A stretch of DNA of 64,000 bases from contig BROG01000228.1 of assembly GCA_030159075.1 (NCBI GenBank), forward strand, positions 310,001-374,000. The letters are read 5' to 3'. This document shows positions 59,841 through 64,000 of this stretch, piece by piece; positions within the stretch are counted from its first letter, which is position 1, and every line of letters begins with the position of its first letter. Source of the stretch: Atrina japonica. Its lineage: Eukaryota; Mollusca; Bivalvia; Pterioida; Pinnidae. The translations under genes and the position numbers were made by a program. The notes beneath the pieces were generated by a model. That model did no database searches. It saw only the letters and a program-made list of their open reading frames with translations, and had not been told where the DNA came from.

Positions 59841-60469
59841 GAAATCAAAATGCCTTTGTTAAATGCATTTCCCCTTATATTATCATTTTTTCATTACGGT
59901 CCTGGGTACATTGTAACCGGGTTGCCTCCTCCACTATTAAAAAGTGACCGCCAACATATAGCTAAAATTGTTGCGTGTGGCAAAAAAATCCAGTAAACAA
60001 AAAACATTGATAGTATGTGTCACTTTGTATTCTTTATCAGTCCAAGGTAAACGGCACCATTTGAAGCTTTTTTTATGCCCACATATTTAAGATAACGGAA
60101 TGAATCCCCTTATCTATAATTAGGGCTTATAAGAAAAAGGTTGGTAATATCAATGATAATGGATCTTGTGTAGTCGATATTGACAGGTTATTGACATTGT
60201 GCCCGTTATTGCTAGTCTTGGTTTACATGTAAGTATCATACGTGATGGAACAACACAACAAATAAACATTTATTTCTTATCAACACAGCACAGGTATTAA
60301 TCCAAAAAGATTTCTATTAAGATAAAACAGTGGCAAAGGTTAATTGCTCTGTTGAAATGTATATATACTCATAAATCTGCCTTTTTTTTGCCGGATTGCA
60401 AAGCAACTCTGGTCTATAAACTAACAATGTCCGTCTGTCTGTCTGTCCATCAACATTTTGGTTTAAAAT

Positions 60470-61060
60470 TTTGGTTTAAGCAAATTCTCAACAATTGATA
60501 ATGTGCAGATTTCATACTTGTACTGTAGGTTACCTGTGGCAAGTGCATTTGAATTATATGGGTTCCTGTGGCAAGTGCAGTTGAGTTATGTGGGTTCGAA
60601 TTTTGGGAGGTGGATCAAAGTAGTAATTGGGGTAAGGATTAATATTTTTGTTAAAGTTTTGGTTGTAGCAATTACTCAGCAATGAATAGCGGTACAAACT
60701 TCATACATGGCCAGTAGGTTATTTATGGCAAGTGCATTTGAATTATGTGGGTTTGAATTTTTGGGGTTGATCAAAGTAGTAATTGGGGTTGGGATCAACA
60801 TTTTGATTAAAGTTTGAGGTTGAAGTAAATTCTTGTCAATACAAGGATGTACAGACTTCATATTTTTATAATTATAAACAAAAGACTTTGGTGAAAAGTG
60901 CTTAAACATTTTGACATTTGGTTTCAGGTAATTAAAATGAACCTAATATAAAGAAATATTTCCAAACACATTATACTTGCATATAATTTACCGATTAGAT
61001 TTTACTTTGCAATCGGGCCATATCGTCTTTAGGGGTTTCTTGTTACTTTTACAGTTTCAG
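60470..61060. repeat. GTGGCAAGTGCA-type dispersed repeat, copy 2
   Basis: A longer copy than that at 49,255. The internal unit (TCATAC..GTAGGTTA..TGTGGCAAGTGCATTTGAATTATGTGGGTTTGAATTTT, AAAGTAGTAATTGGGGT) occurs twice in tandem, about 190 bp apart, with an extra partial duplication near 60,540-60,600. Confidence 0.75.
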
Positions 61061-62061
61061 AGTCATAGGTTCACATTGCAAGTTGTTACTTTGTCATTTA
61101 TCCAGAGCTACAGTTAAAACAAGTAAACTATCAAACAATCTATTGCACAGTTACACTATTGGTCTTCCTTACAAATGTTTTGAATAGAGTTTTACACAAT
61201 ACTCAACAATTTCTCAGTTATATGGTGGCAGCCAATTTTAATGGTGGAGGAGAGAATCTGGTTACAATGTGCCCAAGAAAAGACCGCCAACCTTCTGAAA
61301 GTAAACTTTCAAACTTTCTCACAGCAATTAGCTTAGATTACGTGCTGACCAGAAATTGTGATGTTTTAACCTCTCTGCCATGGAGACCCTGTCTTCCTTC
61401 GATAATATTGTCTCCTCTGTTATTCATAAAAAATTGGCAAATATTTCATTTATTACATTTTTCATTAAAAATTATCATTTTAAGAAAAAAAAATAGGCCC
61501 AAAATTTGAAAAGTATTTTGATTGGCTTAGTGATTTTTATGGAGTGTTATTTTTCACACTGTGAAAAATAATATTTGAAAATAACAAATTTATTTAATTA
61601 ATGAATCCTTTTTATTTCACTACCAAAAATGTAATACATTTAAATACCAGTACACAGTTCTGAGTTTGCGCTTATGCATGATTTCTGCATCTTTGACGCA
61701 AAAAATATTTTGATATTACATCATAACAGTAGGTAGACATCCGATAAAAACTAACATTTACACAGATTTATTATAATTTATGATAATCTCGTAAAATCAC
61801 AAATCATGAAAAAGTGAGCCATCAGAATTAAATATTGGGTTGTAAACTCGTATCATAATACACACGTACATACAAGTACTGCTATCATAGTCAATAAATG
61901 TGATTTGAGTGCAAAATAGCGACTGGATTAATGGAAACTATTCACCATTCCCAATGCAAAATGCATGCTTTTTCCCCCAATTTGAGGACAAATTTCCTAA
62001 TTTGATGTTGATCTCATGATCCTAATGAAAAAATAATGTAACGGGACATGCATTTAAATTT

Positions 62062-62165
62062 CCATGTGTACACACAATTTTTCCCAATATGACACAAATT
62101 CACGCTAAAATTCCCAATTGTGTTGCCAATTGCATTTTCCCAAAATTGACAGAAAAAGGCCTGCA
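62062..62165 (-). repeat. Inverted partner of 59,740-59,840
   Basis: The reverse complement of the same repeat, about 2.3 kb away. The two could pair in the intron RNA. Confidence 0.7.
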
Positions 62166-63215
62166 TGTAGGTTACGTTTTGATTCATCAATACTTTCCAA
62201 ATACTTTCTTATCTTCTTTGAATTTTGATATGTAAATCAGAAATAAAATTTCAGAAGGAAAAAAAATTACTGCCAAAATTCTATGTAAACAATGGATTTT
62301 ATAAGATGGTTAAATTTGGTAACATCAAGCAAATAATTGTTTGGTCTTGATATAACACCCATCTATTGATAAGAAACTGTAGGCATCAGTAATTTTTTTC
62401 ATACATGTATGTTAAAAAAAAAGTAGGTAAATGTTGGAAGTTTTATGGGACAGATATTGATCATTTTAACATTGTTTTTTGTTTGTTATTAACCAAGTTT
62501 GCGTGTCATAAATGATTCTTTTATTGCCCATTAGTGATATTGTGATAATGAGAGTTCACAGAAAAACCCCCACACGAAGGTCCTGTATCAAGATCGACTT
62601 CCTTTGTTGACAGATGCAGAGATTGCGATTTGTGGCATCCTGGTCATTTACAGCAAATCGATTGGCGACGTTTTAGAGATTGCATCATGAATGGCAAATT
62701 TTATTTGCAGTTTTTGAATTTAATAGTCCTTTCTATTGCTGATCCATTTAAGACAGCAATCAGGTGTCCTAATTATGTGTATTGAAGCTTTAGACTTTAC
62801 GTAAAAATACAGGTGTTTGCATCTATAATTGAAGTAAACAGGTGAAATGTTTATTTAAAGATAACAGTATTGGTGATAAGCCAGTGTGACTCATCTTGAT
62901 GCCTTTAAATAAAATAATTGTATTTGGGGAGATGATTGATCTATTAAATGTAATTGTCAAAATAAAAGACATATATATTTTTCCAGGCAGTAAAAAGTAA
63001 AGTGTGTTCCTGCGATTATTGTTAGATCTTCTTTGTAAATGATTTCCTTTTCAAACATGTCCACATGTAGCACACAGATTTGGTGACAATCTTGATATAT
63101 GCATATGTATATTATACTGTTGTTTGGAGCTTTCATACTATCCTATAATATTAGTAGTCCCATCTTTCCGTCTGGTTAGGGTTTGGTTAAAGTTTTGTAA
63201 TTGCTCACCATTTAT

Positions 63216-63302
63216 TTAACTCACCCCTAAAGACACTTTTGGACTGATCTAAGTCAATGATTTACAGAAGAGTTCAATGTTTTTCAGGGTTTGATGAGTT
63301 AA
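63216..63302. repeat. TTAAC-ended mini element, copy 3
   Basis: Starts TTAACTCACCCCTAAAGACAC and ends TTTGATGAGTTAA, with inverted TTAACTCA / TGAGTTAA ends (the best-preserved pair of the family). 87 bp. A more diverged copy follows at about 63,736-63,828. Confidence 0.7.
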
Positions 63303-64000
63303 GTTAGTTTTACAGGAAGGGGATACACATTGATTTATTAACATTCTCAGAAAACTTTACAGCGGATGATTGTTTCAGTTTTGTTTTATATCAAGAAATT
63401 AGGAAGCATCACCAATCACAGCTGAAGTTCTACAAATCTTGACCTTTGCTTTAGCCTGATGTCAATGCAATGAGAATTTTTTAACTTGTCATACCTGCTG
63501 TAATATGAGACACCTCATTTTAAAGACTACTCAGGTTTTGCATCTAATGTTCACTGATTGGCAAAGTATGGGTCAAACAATTTGTGTATGAAATCATACT
63601 CGTATGTAAATCCTAAGACTATCTACTTATTAGTTATAAGCTCTTCCATGAGAAAATTCTGAGCAGTATATTTAGATGATAAAATTCAGATGTATATGTT
63701 GAAGATTTTCTACATCTCTTTTAAATATCTACATGTATTAACCCATTTACCCTGGAAATCAATGGACTCTTCTGTAAATCAATGTGTTAGACCATTACAA
63801 ATGTGGCTGTGACAGTGAATGAGTTAATCATGTTCTGAACTTGTAACATTAATTGTTATCCCTCTAAGGGAATATTGGTTTGCCAATGCTGTCTGTCCTG
63901 TGTACGTTCATCACAAATCTTTCCAGGCTATAACTTTACGACAATTCCTGAGTATGCATACAATCTTTGATATTATGTTATTATTGGTCATGACCTAAAG

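Larger units (their letters stand above)
51967..64000 (+). other. CEP97 intron, open at the window end
   Basis: No next CEP97 exon (expected to encode an LRR end with a motif like LEQLSIMNNPC) was found on the plus strand, so the intron is at least 12 kb. It is filled by the repeats listed here and by AT-rich sequence. No nested gene was recognised on either strand; open frames up to 116 codons lack domains and splice context. Confidence 0.55.

Overview
The window looks like nuclear DNA of a bivalve mollusc. It is AT-rich, with spliceosomal GT-AG introns, a nuclear-type tRNA-Asp, tRNA-derived SINEs, many short inverted-repeat elements and long microsatellites. The repeats begin with AGCTCACCTGGCCC or carry TACTGTATACCTGGA ends, which I associate with bivalve genomes. 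The phylum call rests on this repeat style and on gene resemblance, not on a database search.

Layout. 1-4.6 kb: tRNA-Asp(GTC) and repeats. 4.6-9.7 kb, minus strand: a complete five-exon gene for a small type I membrane protein of 303 residues, with a signal peptide, a cysteine-rich EGF-like ectodomain, one transmembrane helix and a tyrosine-bearing tail. 9.7-13.4 kb: intergenic DNA with a palindromic hairpin element, a hAT-type element with near-perfect 8-bp target duplications and a short inverted-repeat element. 13.4-21.6 kb, minus strand: the complete five-exon gene for ribosomal protein eL24 (RPL24). Its introns hold a SINE split by a hAT transposon, a fold-back element and minisatellites. 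21.6-44 kb: mostly repeats, and probably the first intron of the next gene. 44-52 kb, plus strand: five consecutive leucine-rich-repeat exons of the centriole protein CEP97; its remaining exons lie beyond the window. 52-64 kb: one intron with a 75-bp tandem array and further repeats.

The most striking object is at 31,054-42,214: a decayed but structurally complete Polinton/Maverick (adintovirus-like) element of 11.2 kb. It has AG...CT ends, imperfect terminal inverted repeats of about 125-135 bp and a perfect 6-bp target-site duplication (CTAGAG). Broken remains of protein-primed DNA polymerase B, a retroviral-type integrase and a packaging ATPase are recognisable. It is visibly GC-richer than its surroundings and sits inside an older repeat that has GGCCC hairpins at both ends.

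RPL24 and CEP97 lie head to head. From memory, the human orthologues are neighbours in the same arrangement on chromosome 3q12.3, so this may be a very old gene pair whose spacer has been inflated here by transposons. Apart from that pair, nothing suggests that the genes work together; there are no operons.
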